Positions 29,433-40,016 of a stretch of DNA of 64,000 nucleotides are shown in pieces (position 1 is the first letter of the stretch; the number at the start of each line of letters is the position of its first letter). This stretch comes from Billgrantia endophytica (GTDB lineage Bacteria; Pseudomonadota; Gammaproteobacteria; Pseudomonadales; Halomonadaceae). The notes under the pieces were generated by a model. The model searched no databases and was not told the origin of the DNA. It worked only from the letters and a program-made list of their open reading frames with translations. The stretch spans positions 62,001-126,000 of the forward strand of contig NZ_PNRF01000037.1 in assembly GCF_002879615.1 (NCBI RefSeq), in the 5' to 3' direction. The translations under genes were made by a program, and so were the position numbers.

Positions 29433-30095
29433 TCAGTGATGAAAACGCGCCGCCGCTTCACGGGCCAACTGGTGAATACCGTTCCAATCCTCGGCGTCGA
29501 CCAGCGATCCGGGCGTCAGCCAGGAGCCGCCCACACACATCACGTTATTCAGCGCCAGGTAGTCATCCGCATTTTCCAAGCTGATACCGCCGGTGGGACA
29601 GAAACGCGCTTCGGGAATGGGGCCGGCAAAGGCCTTCAGCGCCTTCACGCCGCCGCTGGCTTCGGCCGGGAAGAACTTGAAGCGCCGGTAGCCGTATTGC
29701 CAGCCGGTCATCAGTTCCGACACGGTGGCCACCCCGGGCAGCATGGGGACCGAACTGCTCACACCGTAGCGATACAGCGCCTCGGTGGTTCCTGGCGTCA
29801 CCACGAAGTCGGCGCCGGCCTGCTCGGCCTGGCGATATTGAGCCGGCGTCAGGACGGTGCCCACGCCAATGCTGGCTTGCGGCAACGCCTCGCTCAGACG
29901 TCGAACCGCCTCCAGCGCACAGTCGGTACGCAGGGTCACTTCCAGCACCGTCAGGCCACCCTCGACCAGCGCACGTCCCAGAGGGATGGCATCCTCGATA
30001 CGCTCGATGGCCAATACCGGAATGACCTCGGCCTTGAGGCAGATGCTGTCGAGTTCGGTGATGCGGGTGGATGGCAGCTGTTTTTCGATGGTCAT
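29433..30095 (-). CDS. eda: 2-dehydro-3-deoxy-phosphogluconate (KDPG) aldolase
   Basis: Class I aldolase splitting KDPG to pyruvate and glyceraldehyde-3-phosphate, and probably acting on 4-hydroxy-2-oxoglutarate as in E. coli. 220 residues from the ATG at 30095, with VLEVTLRT (catalytic Glu), VTPGTTEALYRYG and the Schiff-base motif RRFKFFPAEASGG (Lys140). GGAG lies eight bases before the ATG; a TTG six bases upstream is less likely. Last gene of zwf-pgl-eda; it converges on the edd operon. Confidence 0.97.
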   Translation of the reverse strand: MTIEKQLPSTRITELDSICLKAEVIPVLAIERIEDAIPLGRALVEGGLTVLEVTLRTDCALEAVRRLSEALPQASIGVGTVLTPAQYRQAEQAGADFVVTPGTTEALYRYGVSSSVPMLPGVATVSELMTGWQYGYRRFKFFPAEASGGVKALKAFAGPIPEARFCPTGGISLENADDYLALNNVMCVGGSWLTPGSLVDAEDWNGIHQLAREAAARFHH

Positions 30096-30115
30096 GCGCA
30101 AGACTCCAGAAACAG

Positions 30116-30793
30116 TCAGGGGGCCCAGTAGACGGCCAACGGGCAGGAAAGAAAGGCGCGGATCGGCAGCTCGCGGAGGTCGTCTCCCGACAGCGCGCGC
30201 GCCAGCACGCTGCGCTTGTCGCCACCGGTGATATGTAGCGCATGGCGGCGAGCCTGGTGCAAGCGATCGGCACTCAGGGTGATGCGCGCCTGGGGCTGGC
30301 TCGGCGATCGTACCGCGACCACCGCGTCGGCGGTGGAGAGCGCCAGGTCAAGCTCCCTGCTGTCCGGAAACAGCGAGGCGGTATGGCCGTCACCACCCAT
30401 GCCCAGCACCACCATGCTCGCCGGCCAGGGTAGCGCGACGATACGCCGGGCAACGGCCTCCGCGCCCTGCTCCGGTGTCGCGTCATCGGTAATCAGGGAG
30501 ACGAAGTTGGCTGACGAGGCGGGCCCCACCAGGAGGTGCTCCCTTACCAGTCGGGCGTTGCTTGCCTCGGCGGCTTCGGGGACCCAGCGCTCGTCCGCCA
30601 GGGTCACGTCGACACGCGACCAGGGCAGATCCCGACTGGACAGCGCCCGGAAGAACGGTACCGGCGTGGAGCCTCCCGATAGCACCAGCAGGGCACGCTC
30701 CCGCCCGGCCAGGTCCTGCCGCAGGGCCTCGACCGTCGCTTCGGCCAGTTGCTCGGCAAGTTGTACCCGAGGCGTTGCATCAGGGGTCGGCAT
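30116..30793 (-). CDS. pgl: 6-phosphogluconolactonase
   Basis: Hydrolyses 6-phosphogluconolactone made by Zwf. The 225-residue DevB-type protein has LLVLSGGSTPVPFF, VTLADERWVPEAAEASNARLVREHLL and VVLGMGGDGHTASLFPDS, the phosphate and catalytic loops of the family. The ATG at 30793 begins one base after the zwf stop, with GAGG nine bases upstream inside zwf. An ATG at 30808 would lengthen it by five residues but has a weaker site. It is translationally linked to zwf. Confidence 0.95.
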   Translation of the reverse strand: MPTPDATPRVQLAEQLAEATVEALRQDLAGRERALLVLSGGSTPVPFFRALSSRDLPWSRVDVTLADERWVPEAAEASNARLVREHLLVGPASSANFVSLITDDATPEQGAEAVARRIVALPWPASMVVLGMGGDGHTASLFPDSRELDLALSTADAVVAVRSPSQPQARITLSADRLHQARRHALHITGGDKRSVLARALSGDDLRELPIRAFLSCPLAVYWAP

Positions 30794-30794
30794 A

Positions 30795-32303
30795 TCAGTA
30801 ATCCTCATACCAGCTGCGGCCATCCTGGGTGATCATGGCAATGGAGGCCACTGGCCCCCAGGAACCGGCGGGATAACGGCGAGGCGGCTCACCCAAGTCC
30901 TGCCATGCCGCAATCAGACTGTCACACCAGTGCCAGGCATGCTCGATTTCGTCACGGCGAACGAAGAGGTACTGCCGCCCCTTCATCACCTCGAGCAGCA
31001 GGCGCTCATAGGCATCCGGGATCCGGGCCTTGGGAAAGGCGCTGCCGAAATCGAGATGCAGTGGGCCGCGGCGCAGGCGCATCCCCCTGTCCAGGCCACT
31101 ATCCTTGGTCAACACTTCCAGGGCGATGCCTTCGTCGGGCTGCAGGCGAATGATCAGCTTGTTGGTGGCCAGACCACGCTGATCCGGGTCGAAGATATAA
31201 TGGGGCTGCTGGCGAAAGTGAATGACGATCTGCGAGAGTTTCTCCGGCAGGCGCTTGCCGGTGCGCAGGTAGAAGGGAACACCAGCCCAGCGCCAGTTGG
31301 AGACGCCCGTTTTCATCGCCACGAAGGTTTCGGTCTCGCTTTCGAGATTGGCGCCCTCCTCCTCGAGATAGCCGGGCACGCCATCGCCTTCGATGTTGCC
31401 GGCAATATACTGGCCACGCACCACGTCGCGCCCCAGGGTATTCTCTCTGAAGGGTTCCAGCGCCTTGAGCACCTTGACCTTTTCATCGCGTATGGCATCG
31501 GCATCCAGGTTGGCGGGCGGGTCCATGGCGATCAGGCAGACCAGTTGAAGCAGGTGGTTCTGTACCATGTCGCGCAGTTGGCCGGCTCGGTCGAAATAGC
31601 CCCAGCGGCCTTCGATACCCACCTGCTCGGCCACGGTGATCTCGACGTGAGACACGTGGTTCTGGTTCCACTGGGTGCCGAACAACGGATTGGCGAAGCG
31701 CAGGGCGATCAGGTTCTGGACGGTTTCCTTGCCCAGATAGTGGTCGATGCGATACACCCGCGACTCGGGGAAGACCGCGCCGATGGCATCATTGATCTCG
31801 CAGGACGTTTCGTAGTCATGGCCGATGGGCTTCTCGACCACGACACGAGACAGCTCGTCGAGACAACCGCAGTCCTGCAGGTGCCGGCAAATTCCACCAT
31901 AGAGGCTAGCCGGCACGGCCAGATACACGACGAGCGGGCAGATCACCGTCTCGTGGCGGGCGGACATGCGCCACTCAGTGATGGCCCGATAGCCTTCGGC
32001 AGTCTCAAAGTCCAGCTGCAGGTAGTCGAGGCGCGCCGTGAAGCGCTTGACCACGGCCCTGTCGAGCTCACTGGCCTTGACGTAGATCTGCAGCGCGTCG
32101 GTCACCCGCTTGCGGAAACCCTCGCCCTTCAGCTCCTGGCGCGCCAGGCCGAGAATCCTGGTGTCGTCATGCAACAAGCCCTCACGATCCAGATGGTAGA
32201 GCGCAGGATAGAGCTTGCGTAGCGACAGGTCGCCCAACGCGCCGAACAGAACCAGGTCGATGACTGCCCGGCTGTCGTCTTCCGGCCGCTTGTGTGAGTT
32301 CAT
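30795..32303 (-). CDS. zwf: glucose-6-phosphate dehydrogenase
   Basis: First enzyme of the oxidative branch, reducing NAD(P)+ while oxidising glucose-6-phosphate. The 502-residue protein has the nucleotide-binding [17 protein letters not shown] and the active-site [21 protein letters not shown] (His188 in the substrate pocket). It also has [15 protein letters not shown] and the later [18 protein letters not shown]. The serine/leucine form of the dinucleotide loop (ALGDL) replaces the common ASGDL, a minor difference. First gene of zwf-pgl-eda, divergent from hexR, with a HexR-like palindrome in the gap. Confidence 0.97.
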   Translation of the reverse strand: MNSHKRPEDDSRAVIDLVLFGALGDLSLRKLYPALYHLDREGLLHDDTRILGLARQELKGEGFRKRVTDALQIYVKASELDRAVVKRFTARLDYLQLDFETAEGYRAITEWRMSARHETVICPLVVYLAVPASLYGGICRHLQDCGCLDELSRVVVEKPIGHDYETSCEINDAIGAVFPESRVYRIDHYLGKETVQNLIALRFANPLFGTQWNQNHVSHVEITVAEQVGIEGRWGYFDRAGQLRDMVQNHLLQLVCLIAMDPPANLDADAIRDEKVKVLKALEPFRENTLGRDVVRGQYIAGNIEGDGVPGYLEEEGANLESETETFVAMKTGVSNWRWAGVPFYLRTGKRLPEKLSQIVIHFRQQPHYIFDPDQRGLATNKLIIRLQPDEGIALEVLTKDSGLDRGMRLRRGPLHLDFGSAFPKARIPDAYERLLLEVMKGRQYLFVRRDEIEHAWHWCDSLIAAWQDLGEPPRRYPAGSWGPVASIAMITQDGRSWYEDY

Positions 32304-32331
32304 GTCCGCCCCTATCTGGTTAACTTACTAA

Positions 32332-32361
32332 AAAATACGTCACTTTCCCTTCAATCAGCAA
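32332..32361 (-). promoter_or_regulatory. weak candidate zwf promoter
   Basis: Read on the minus strand, TTGCTG (32361-32356) and TATTTT (32337-32332) are separated by 18 bases. The boxes are imperfect; the operator palindrome lies just upstream of the -35. Confidence 0.25.
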
Positions 32362-32369
32362 GTCCATCT

Positions 32370-32381
32370 TGTAATATTACA
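32370..32381. promoter_or_regulatory. candidate HexR operator in the zwf/hexR gap
   Basis: TGTAATATTACA is a perfect 12-bp palindrome with the same TGTAA/TTACA arms as the edd-upstream site. A lone TGTAA half-site follows at 32454-32458, nearer hexR. Placement between zwf and hexR fits control of both, including autoregulation. Confidence 0.6.
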
Positions 32382-32525
32382 TCAAGACAAACATTTCCCG
32401 GCCCATGGTTCGCGCCGACACGACGGTTCGCGCTAGGATGACGATCCCAATGTTGTAAAATCACCACATCAGACGCGTTGCCTCGGCACTTCGCGTGCCA
32501 CCGTCGTCATGGAGAGAACGTCTTA

Positions 32526-33380
32526 ATGGCCAATCACGACCTGCTCCAGCGTATTCGCCAGCGACTCGAGGAACTCAACCGGTCCGAGCGCAAGGTCGCT
32601 GACGTCATCCTTGCGGATCCCTCCCGGGCCACCGGCCTGAGCATCGCCAGCCTGGCCCAGGCAGCCTCGGTCAGCGAGCCTACCGTCAACCGCTTCTGTC
32701 GCAGCTTCGATGCCAAGGGTTATCCCGACTTCAAGATCAAGCTAGCCCAGAGCCTGGCCGGAGGCACACCCTATGTCAGCCAGGCGGTGGAACCCGGCGA
32801 TGATGTCACGGGCTATACCCGCAAGATCTTCGGGGCCACCATCGCCGCCCTGGACGAAGCCAGCCGCGAGATCGACACGACCCGTATCGAGCGAGTGGTG
32901 GACTACCTGATCCAGGCCAAGCAGATCCATTTCTTCGGCCTCGGCGCCTCCGGCGCGGTGGCCCAGGACGCCCAGCACAAGTTCTTTCGATTCAACCTGC
33001 CGGTCACATCCTATGTGGACGTATTGATGCAGCGCATGGTGGCATCCGCCTGCCATACCGGCGATGTGGTCGTGGTGATCTCCTGGACCGGACGCACCCG
33101 CGAGCTGGTCGATATCGCCCGCCTCGCCCGTGAGAGCGGCGCCGTGGTATTGGGAATCACGGCTCCCGGCTCCCCGCTGGCCAAGGAGTGCACCGAAACG
33201 CTGGAGGTCGCCACCCCCGAGGACACCGATCTCTACATGCCGATGACGTCACGCATGATCCAGCTGACCCTGATCGATGTATTGGCCACCGGCGTGACCC
33301 TGCGACGTGGAGAAGACTTCCTGCCGCACTTGAAGAAGATAAAGGATAGCCTGCAGGAAACCCGCTACCCGGTCGGCTAG
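32526..33380 (+). CDS. hexR: HexR-type transcriptional regulator (RpiR family)
   Basis: DNA-binding regulator of central glucose catabolism that in pseudomonads and shewanellae responds to KDPG. The 284-residue protein has an N-terminal RpiR helix-turn-helix ([32 protein letters not shown], about residues 38-70). A SIS sugar-phosphate domain follows ([23 protein letters not shown], then [21 protein letters not shown]). Divergent from zwf, the usual place of hexR. The ATG at 32526 gives the conserved start [14 protein letters not shown] with GGAGAG upstream. The nearby TGTAA palindromes are likely its targets. Confidence 0.94.
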   Translation: MANHDLLQRIRQRLEELNRSERKVADVILADPSRATGLSIASLAQAASVSEPTVNRFCRSFDAKGYPDFKIKLAQSLAGGTPYVSQAVEPGDDVTGYTRKIFGATIAALDEASREIDTTRIERVVDYLIQAKQIHFFGLGASGAVAQDAQHKFFRFNLPVTSYVDVLMQRMVASACHTGDVVVVISWTGRTRELVDIARLARESGAVVLGITAPGSPLAKECTETLEVATPEDTDLYMPMTSRMIQLTLIDVLATGVTLRRGEDFLPHLKKIKDSLQETRYPVG

Positions 33381-33503
33381 GAAAGAGCTGATTTATGTCG
33401 CGAGCGATGAAGTGTGCCGCTCGCAGCAGGCTTGCCATCACCGCGTCCTGCCACAACAATGGCGGCTTCGTTCACAGCCCAGTCTCCCCGAGGAGCCGCT
33501 TCA

Positions 33504-34361
33504 ATGCGACGGTTAGTCTACTCCGCAGTCGTCCTGGCCATGTTTCCCCTTGCCGCCTCCGGTGAAACCTTCCGTTTCACCGCCATTCCCGACGAGGACC
33601 AGGCGCGCCTGGTGGAGCGCTTCTCCCTGGTTGCCGACTACCTGGAAGAGCGCCTGGGCGTCGAGGTAGAGTACGTGCCGGTGAAATCCTACAGCGCGGC
33701 GGTCACCGCCTTTCGCAACGACCAGGTACAACTGGCCTGGTTCGGCGGCCTCTCCGGCGTTCAGGCTCGCCGCCTGGTTCCAGGCTCCCAGGCCCTGGCC
33801 CAGGGTAGTGAGGACAACGCCTTCATGAGCTACATCATCGCCCATGAGTCCACCGGCCTGGAAGCCGCCGACGAACTGCCCGACGGGCTCGAGGGGATGA
33901 CGCTGACCTTCGGCTCGCGCACCTCCACCTCCGGCCGCCTGATGCCTGAACATTTCTTCCGCCAGCGCTTCGACAATATCGACCCGGAACGTTTCTTCTC
34001 GCGGGTGGGCTACTCCGGGGACCACTCGCGCACCATCGCACTGGTGGAAGCCGGTACCTATGATATCGGTGCCGTGAACTACACGGTCTGGGAGGCCGCC
34101 GTCGAAGATGGCCGAGTCGATACCGACAAGGTCGGTGTGATCTGGGCCACCCCGCCCTACCCGGACTACAACTGGACCCTGCGTGGCGACGCCGACGAGC
34201 GCTTCGGCGAAGGCTTTACCGACAAGGTTCGCGCGGCGATGCTGGAGATGGACGACCCCGGCCTGCTGGCCACCTTTCCACGCGAGGCGTTCATTCCCGC
34301 CGACAACGACCTGTATGCGCCGATCGAGGAAGTGGCCGAGGACCTCGGCCTGCTGCGCTGA
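33504..34361 (+). CDS. PhnD-type ABC transporter substrate-binding protein (putative selenate/oxyanion)
   Basis: Periplasmic protein of 285 residues with signal peptide (LVYSAVVLAMFPLAASG) and the PhnD fold: RFTAIPDEDQARLVERFSLVADYLEERLGVEVEYVPV, then QLAWFGGLSGVQARR and FGSRTSTSGRLMPEHFF. The tail reads ATPPYPDYNWTLRGD. The wording AIPDE...LVERF and PPYPDYNWT recalls the subgroup annotated in databases as putative selenate binders rather than true phosphonate binders; that name is itself unproven. The ATG at 33504 has GAGGAG upstream. Its stop shares a base with the ATPase start (TGATG), so the three genes form one operon. Confidence 0.85.
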   Translation: MRRLVYSAVVLAMFPLAASGETFRFTAIPDEDQARLVERFSLVADYLEERLGVEVEYVPVKSYSAAVTAFRNDQVQLAWFGGLSGVQARRLVPGSQALAQGSEDNAFMSYIIAHESTGLEAADELPDGLEGMTLTFGSRTSTSGRLMPEHFFRQRFDNIDPERFFSRVGYSGDHSRTIALVEAGTYDIGAVNYTVWEAAVEDGRVDTDKVGVIWATPPYPDYNWTLRGDADERFGEGFTDKVRAAMLEMDDPGLLATFPREAFIPADNDLYAPIEEVAEDLGLLR

Positions 34362-35146
34362 TGGCGGAGGGTAAACGCCAACCGCTCATCGCCTTCCATG
34401 GCGAGGACCTCGGCTACGGCCTGGAGCGGGGCCAGGGAGGGCGGGCGAGACCCGCCCGGGTAGTGCTGCCGGGCCTGTCCCTCACCCTGCATAGGGGGGA
34501 TCGTGTCGCCCTGCTCGGCCAGAGCGGGGCCGGCAAATCGACCTTGCTTGCCGAATTGCGCAGGAGGCTGGGGCCCCAGGCCGCCTGGTGCCCCCAGCAT
34601 CATGGCCTGGTGGCGCAGCTGGCGGTCTATCACAACGTCTACATGGGGCGGCTCCCCGAGCATTCGGCACTGGCCAACCTGTGGAACCTGCTGCGGCCAC
34701 TGAAGCGGCCATGGCAGGCGGTAGCGGAGCTGTGCGAACTGCTGGGCCTCGAGGGGCTGATGCGACGCCCAGTGGGCCAGCTCTCCGGTGGCCAGCGCCA
34801 GCGGGTTGCCATCGCCCGGGCCCTCTATCAGCAGCGGGATCTGTTCCTGGGCGACGAGCCAGTGGCAAGTGTCGACCCCCACCAGGCACTGCGCCTGCTA
34901 GCGCTGATCGAGGAGCGTCATCACACCTCGGTGGTGGCACTGCATCAGCGCGAACTCGCCCTGTCGCACTTCGACCGGGTCTGGGGGCTACGCGACGGCC
35001 GACTGGTGATCGACGCCCCGGCCGGTGAGCTCACGCTCGCCGAACTGGATACGCTTTACCCGGACGCCGATGCCGCGCCGGCGCCCATCACCTCGACACC
35101 ACCCCTCGACCCCGAAGCATTGCCCTGTTCGCGAGGCCGCCCGTGA
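34361..35146 (+). CDS. PhnC-type ABC importer ATP-binding protein
   Basis: 261-residue ATPase with Walker A LGQSGAGKST, signature LSGGQRQR, Walker B LFLGDEPVASVDP and the switch His in VVALHQRE, in PhnC order. The Walker B line has glycine before DEP and the H-loop is LHQ, as in phosphonate-type ATPases. The Q-loop region reads WCPQHHGLVAQLAVYHNVYMG. It has a Pro/Ala tail of about 30 residues. Translationally coupled on both sides: TGATG with the binding-protein gene and GTGA with the permease. Confidence 0.88.
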   Translation: MAEGKRQPLIAFHGEDLGYGLERGQGGRARPARVVLPGLSLTLHRGDRVALLGQSGAGKSTLLAELRRRLGPQAAWCPQHHGLVAQLAVYHNVYMGRLPEHSALANLWNLLRPLKRPWQAVAELCELLGLEGLMRRPVGQLSGGQRQRVAIARALYQQRDLFLGDEPVASVDPHQALRLLALIEERHHTSVVALHQRELALSHFDRVWGLRDGRLVIDAPAGELTLAELDTLYPDADAAPAPITSTPPLDPEALPCSRGRP

Positions 35147-36660
35147 GCGAGGCAACCCCGAGCCGACAACCCCGGCCCGGCTTGCTGGCCGGGGCATCCA
35201 CAGGTCTGCGCCTGACGCGTCACAGCCTGGTGCTGATCGCCCTTTGCGTACTCCTCCTGCCGCTGGCCGATCTGGCCATCCTTACCCGCGACCCCTGGGC
35301 AGAGCTGGGTCGCATGGCCCGGGGCATGGCCTGGCCCGCCTGGGGCTCGCTGGAGTCACCCGTCTCGGCCATCGGCCTGACCGTGGCAGTGGCGATCTGG
35401 GGTACTCTCGCCGGGGTGATCCTGGGCTTTCCCCTGGCGCTGCTGTTTGCCCGCTCGCGCCTGGTGCGCGCCGGTTGCGCCTTCGTGAGAGCCATCCACG
35501 AACTGTTCTGGGCGCTGCTGTTCCTGCAGGTGTTCGGGCTGTCGGCGTTGACCGCCCTGATGGCACTGGCGATCCCCTATGCCGGTATCTTCGCCAAGGT
35601 CTACGCGGAAATACTCGAGCAGACGCCCCGCGCCCCCCGCGAGGCCCTGCCGCCGGGCAGCGGGCGACTCTCGCGTTTCCTCTATACCGAGCTTCCCCTG
35701 GCCTGGGCGCAGCTCGCTGCCTATACCCGCTACCGCTTCGAGTGCGCCCTGCGCGCCAGCGTACTGCTGGGCTTCGTCGGTCTGCCGACCCTGGGCTTCC
35801 ATCTGGAGACCGCCTTTCGCGAAGGACGCTACCCCGAAGCCGGCGCCCTGCTATGGCTCTTCTATCTGCTGATCGCCACCCTCCCCTGGTGGGGTCACAA
35901 GCGACTGGTCCCGATGCTGCTCATCGGTGGCGCGCTTCTGCTCGGCCCCTGGCCGGAGGTGGACGGCGGCCTGCTGTGGCGGTTCGTCAGTGACGACCTG
36001 TGGCCGGCGCCCTTGCTGGCCGGCGACCCGACAGGACTGTTGAACTGGCTGGCACGCATTCCCGACCTGGGCCCGGCAATCGGCAACACCCTGCTGCTGG
36101 GGTTGATGGGCACCGTGGGCGCACTGTTGGTGGCACTCGCGCTGTGGCCGCTGGCCTGCCGCCACTTCGGCAACCGTGGAACCCGCCTGGCCGGTCACGG
36201 CCTGCTGGTGATACTGCGCTCCACCCCCGAGCTGATGCTGGCCTTCATCTTCCTGCTGTTGCTGGGGCCATCCCTTCTGCCCGCCTGGCTGGCACTGTCG
36301 CTGCACAACGGCGCGCTGATCGCCTTCCTGGTCGCTCGCCATGCCGACGCCCTTGCCCCGGGCATGACGGGCTTGAGCGCCTCGGGGCGATTCGCCTATG
36401 AGCTGCTGCCGCGGGTCTATCCGGGGATGTTGGCACTGCTCTACTACCGTGCGGAGGTGATCCTTCGCGAAACGGCAATACTCGGCATGCTGGGGGTGGC
36501 AACGCTGGGTTTCTATATCGAGGAAGGGTTCGACTACCTGATGTTCGACGTGGCCTTCTTCCTGCTGCTGATCACGGCGACACTCAACATCGCCGTGGAC
36601 TCCCTCTCGCGACGCCTGCGGCCGCGAGAAGCACCTGTCGAGGGTTCTTGTACACGCTAG
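35143..36660 (+). CDS. two-module ABC permease of the PhnE type
   Basis: 505-residue membrane protein containing two BPD permease modules in one chain, roughly residues 40-260 and 300-495. Each ends with an EAA-like loop and a phrase such as LRASVLLGFVGLPTLGFHLETAF (first) and LRETAILGMLGVATLGFYIEEGF (second). These are recognisable duplicates of the PhnE C-terminal motif. A single chain could thus form the whole transmembrane channel. The start is GTG, overlapping the ATPase stop. The fused design separates it from ordinary PhnE, which is a homodimer of single modules. Confidence 0.85.
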   Translation: MSEATPSRQPRPGLLAGASTGLRLTRHSLVLIALCVLLLPLADLAILTRDPWAELGRMARGMAWPAWGSLESPVSAIGLTVAVAIWGTLAGVILGFPLALLFARSRLVRAGCAFVRAIHELFWALLFLQVFGLSALTALMALAIPYAGIFAKVYAEILEQTPRAPREALPPGSGRLSRFLYTELPLAWAQLAAYTRYRFECALRASVLLGFVGLPTLGFHLETAFREGRYPEAGALLWLFYLLIATLPWWGHKRLVPMLLIGGALLLGPWPEVDGGLLWRFVSDDLWPAPLLAGDPTGLLNWLARIPDLGPAIGNTLLLGLMGTVGALLVALALWPLACRHFGNRGTRLAGHGLLVILRSTPELMLAFIFLLLLGPSLLPAWLALSLHNGALIAFLVARHADALAPGMTGLSASGRFAYELLPRVYPGMLALLYYRAEVILRETAILGMLGVATLGFYIEEGFDYLMFDVAFFLLLITATLNIAVDSLSRRLRPREAPVEGSCTR

Positions 36661-36701
36661 GCCCCGGGCTTCCGCTGCGCTCGATATCCTGGCTGGCCGG
36701 T

Positions 36702-37076
36702 TTATCCGACGCCGTGGTCGGAGACGACGGCAGCGGTAACGGTGATCTCCACCTTCAGGTCATCGGCGGGCATGGGCGCACAGACGCAGGTACGGGCCGG
36801 GGCATGGCCGGTGGGTACCCAGGCATCCCACACCGCATTCATGGCAGCGAAATCGTGTCCGTCCTTGAGGTAGATCGTGGCCGTCAGCAGGTGCTCCCGG
36901 TCGGAGCCGATCTCCTTGAGCAACTCATCGACCCGGGCGAGCATGCTCCCGGTCTGAGCGGTGATGTCCCCCTGGCGCGCCTCGGGGCCGGCGACCTGGC
37001 CACAGAGGTAGGCGATGCCGTTGTGAATGACGGAGCGGCTCATGCGAGCCTTGGTATCGTGTCGAATGATGGCCAT
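36702..37076 (-). CDS. RidA family reactive-intermediate deaminase
   Basis: 124-residue cytosolic protein of the YjgF/YER057c/UK114 family: [57 protein letters not shown]. The late [22 protein letters not shown] has the arginine used in family members to bind the carboxylate of enamine intermediates. The Cys at ARTCV occurs in several subgroups. Close to YjgH/Rid-like members but the exact subgroup is unclear. The ATG at 37076 sits behind GAGAGATATTC. Converges with the permease gene end at 36660. Confidence 0.88.
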   Translation of the reverse strand: MAIIRHDTKARMSRSVIHNGIAYLCGQVAGPEARQGDITAQTGSMLARVDELLKEIGSDREHLLTATIYLKDGHDFAAMNAVWDAWVPTGHAPARTCVCAPMPADDLKVEITVTAAVVSDHGVG

Positions 37077-37300
37077 GAATATCTCTCCCGATTCTGGATC
37101 CGAAGGCCCCATGATACCTTCCCATTGAGCGAATCACGCCATGATCGACCGTATGCCGGCACAGCCACAATACCGTGTACCGGTTGCCCGGCACGAAACC
37201 GAAGGTCGAGAAGCTGAACAGCGGCGCCTCGGGCGCAATGATCAGGGCGCCGCCGGTCAGTAACAGCCCCTGCCGGCGATGCGATAGAGACTGGATCAAG

Positions 37301-37325
37301 GCGACCCCACCATCCGGTGGGTCGC
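37301..37325 (-). terminator. hairpin downstream of the slipin gene
   Basis: GCGACCCCACC (37301-37311) pairs with GGTGGGTCGC (37316-37325) apart from one extra C, 36 bases past the slipin stop on the minus strand. A terminator for the nfeD-slipin unit is the simplest reading; there is no T-run. Confidence 0.45.
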
Positions 37326-37360
37326 TCCGGCATGCGCAACGTGTGCCCGTGGCAGAGATA

Positions 37361-38164
37361 TCAGGTGGCGTCACCACCGTTCTGCTCATTGCGCTCGGCG
37401 CGCGCCTGTGCCGCCGGCGAGGCCTTCAAGTGCCGGAAGGCCTCCATGATGTCCATGGGCAGCGGGAAGAAGATGGTGGAGGCGTTCTTGTTGCTCATGT
37501 CGCTCATGGTCTGAAGGTAGCGCAGCTGCAGTGCTGCCGAGTTCTCGGCCATGACATTGGCCGCCTCGACCAGCTTCCTGGAAGCCTGCAGCTCGCCTTC
37601 GGCGTGGATCACCTTGGCACGCCGCTCACGCTCGGCCTCGGCCTGACGGGCGATGGCACGGATCATGGTCTCGTTGAGATCGACATGCTTGATCTCGACG
37701 TTGACCACCTTGATCCCCCACCCCTCGGTCTGGGCATCGATGATCTCCTGGATGTCGGCATTGAGCTTGTCGCGCTCGGAGAGCATCTCGTCGAGATCAT
37801 GCTTGCCGAGTACGGAGCGCAGCGTGGTCTGGGCCAGTTGGCTGGTGGCTATGGTGAAGTTCTCGACCTGGATGATCGCCCTCTCCGGGTCGACGACACG
37901 GAAGTAGAGCACCGCATTGACCTTGACGGTGACGTTGTCCTGGGAAATGACGTCCTGCTCCGGCACGTCCATGGTGATCACACGCAGGTCGACCACGCTC
38001 ATCTGTTGGATACCGGGGATCACGATGATCAGCCCCGGCCCCTTCACCGCCTGGAAGCGGCCCAGGAAGAAGACCACCCCGCGCTTGTACTCGGGCAGGA
38101 TGCGAATCGATGCCGCGATCAGCATGAACAGCAGCACGACCGGGACGAGATAGGTAATCATCAT
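37361..38164 (-). CDS. slipin / SPFH-domain protein (stomatin family)
   Basis: 267-residue inner-membrane scaffold protein. A single N-terminal hydrophobic segment ([17 protein letters not shown]) leads into the SPFH/Band-7 domain ([67 protein letters not shown]). A charged coiled-coil ([28 protein letters not shown]) follows. Prokaryotic slipins pair with NfeD-type proteases, which cleave their C-terminus in archaea. Here nfeD lies 55 bases upstream on the same strand. The start has a strong AAGGAGG site. Confidence 0.95.
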   Translation of the reverse strand: MMITYLVPVVLLFMLIAASIRILPEYKRGVVFFLGRFQAVKGPGLIIVIPGIQQMSVVDLRVITMDVPEQDVISQDNVTVKVNAVLYFRVVDPERAIIQVENFTIATSQLAQTTLRSVLGKHDLDEMLSERDKLNADIQEIIDAQTEGWGIKVVNVEIKHVDLNETMIRAIARQAEAERERRAKVIHAEGELQASRKLVEAANVMAENSAALQLRYLQTMSDMSNKNASTIFFPLPMDIMEAFRHLKASPAAQARAERNEQNGGDAT

Positions 38165-38219
38165 GAGCGACCTCCTTGAATGTAAGGCTATGTGGTATCC
38201 GATACGTCAAGCAGCCAGC

Positions 38220-39722
<1,503 letters not shown>

Positions 39723-39962
39723 GATGACCTTTCCTTCCGAAGCGGCAGCTATCCCAGGAGCATCGCCGCTGCTGTTGGTTCAGCATTGTCTTATCCCAGC
39801 CTAGCAGGCTCGGCGTCCTGATGCCGTTCTATCCCGCGATCCCCTGACTATCCAGACACTTCGCTGGCCCGGCAATTCCAAAAGCCTGTCTCGCTCGAAC
39901 GCCGCCTTGGCGCAGCCGGGTATCGGCATTCCGGCTCGGTGCGAACTGGTGATCGACAGCGT

Positions 39963-39990
39963 TTGTCATCATGCTGTGAGAGGGTATTTA
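39963..39990 (+). promoter_or_regulatory. candidate sigma-70 promoter of ynjBCD
   Basis: TTGTCA (39963-39968), a 16-base spacer and TATTTA (39985-39990) lie 27 bases before the ynjB start, in a 294-base gap divergent from nfeD. The rest of that gap shows no clear operator. Confidence 0.45.
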
Positions 39991-40016
39991 CAAATTACTG
40001 CGCAAGGAAACTGCCG

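Noticed and set aside
30216..32222. 668-codon plus-strand frame across pgl and zwf
   Set aside because: Spans two real minus-strand genes and their junction; the first part is Ser/Arg-rich noise.
37117..37360. Minus-strand frames between ridA and the slipin gene, one with a hydrophobic LLLTGGALIIAPEAPLFSF stretch
   Set aside because: No start signal, no recognisable domain and the frame runs on into ridA out of phase; treated as non-coding with a terminator-like hairpin.
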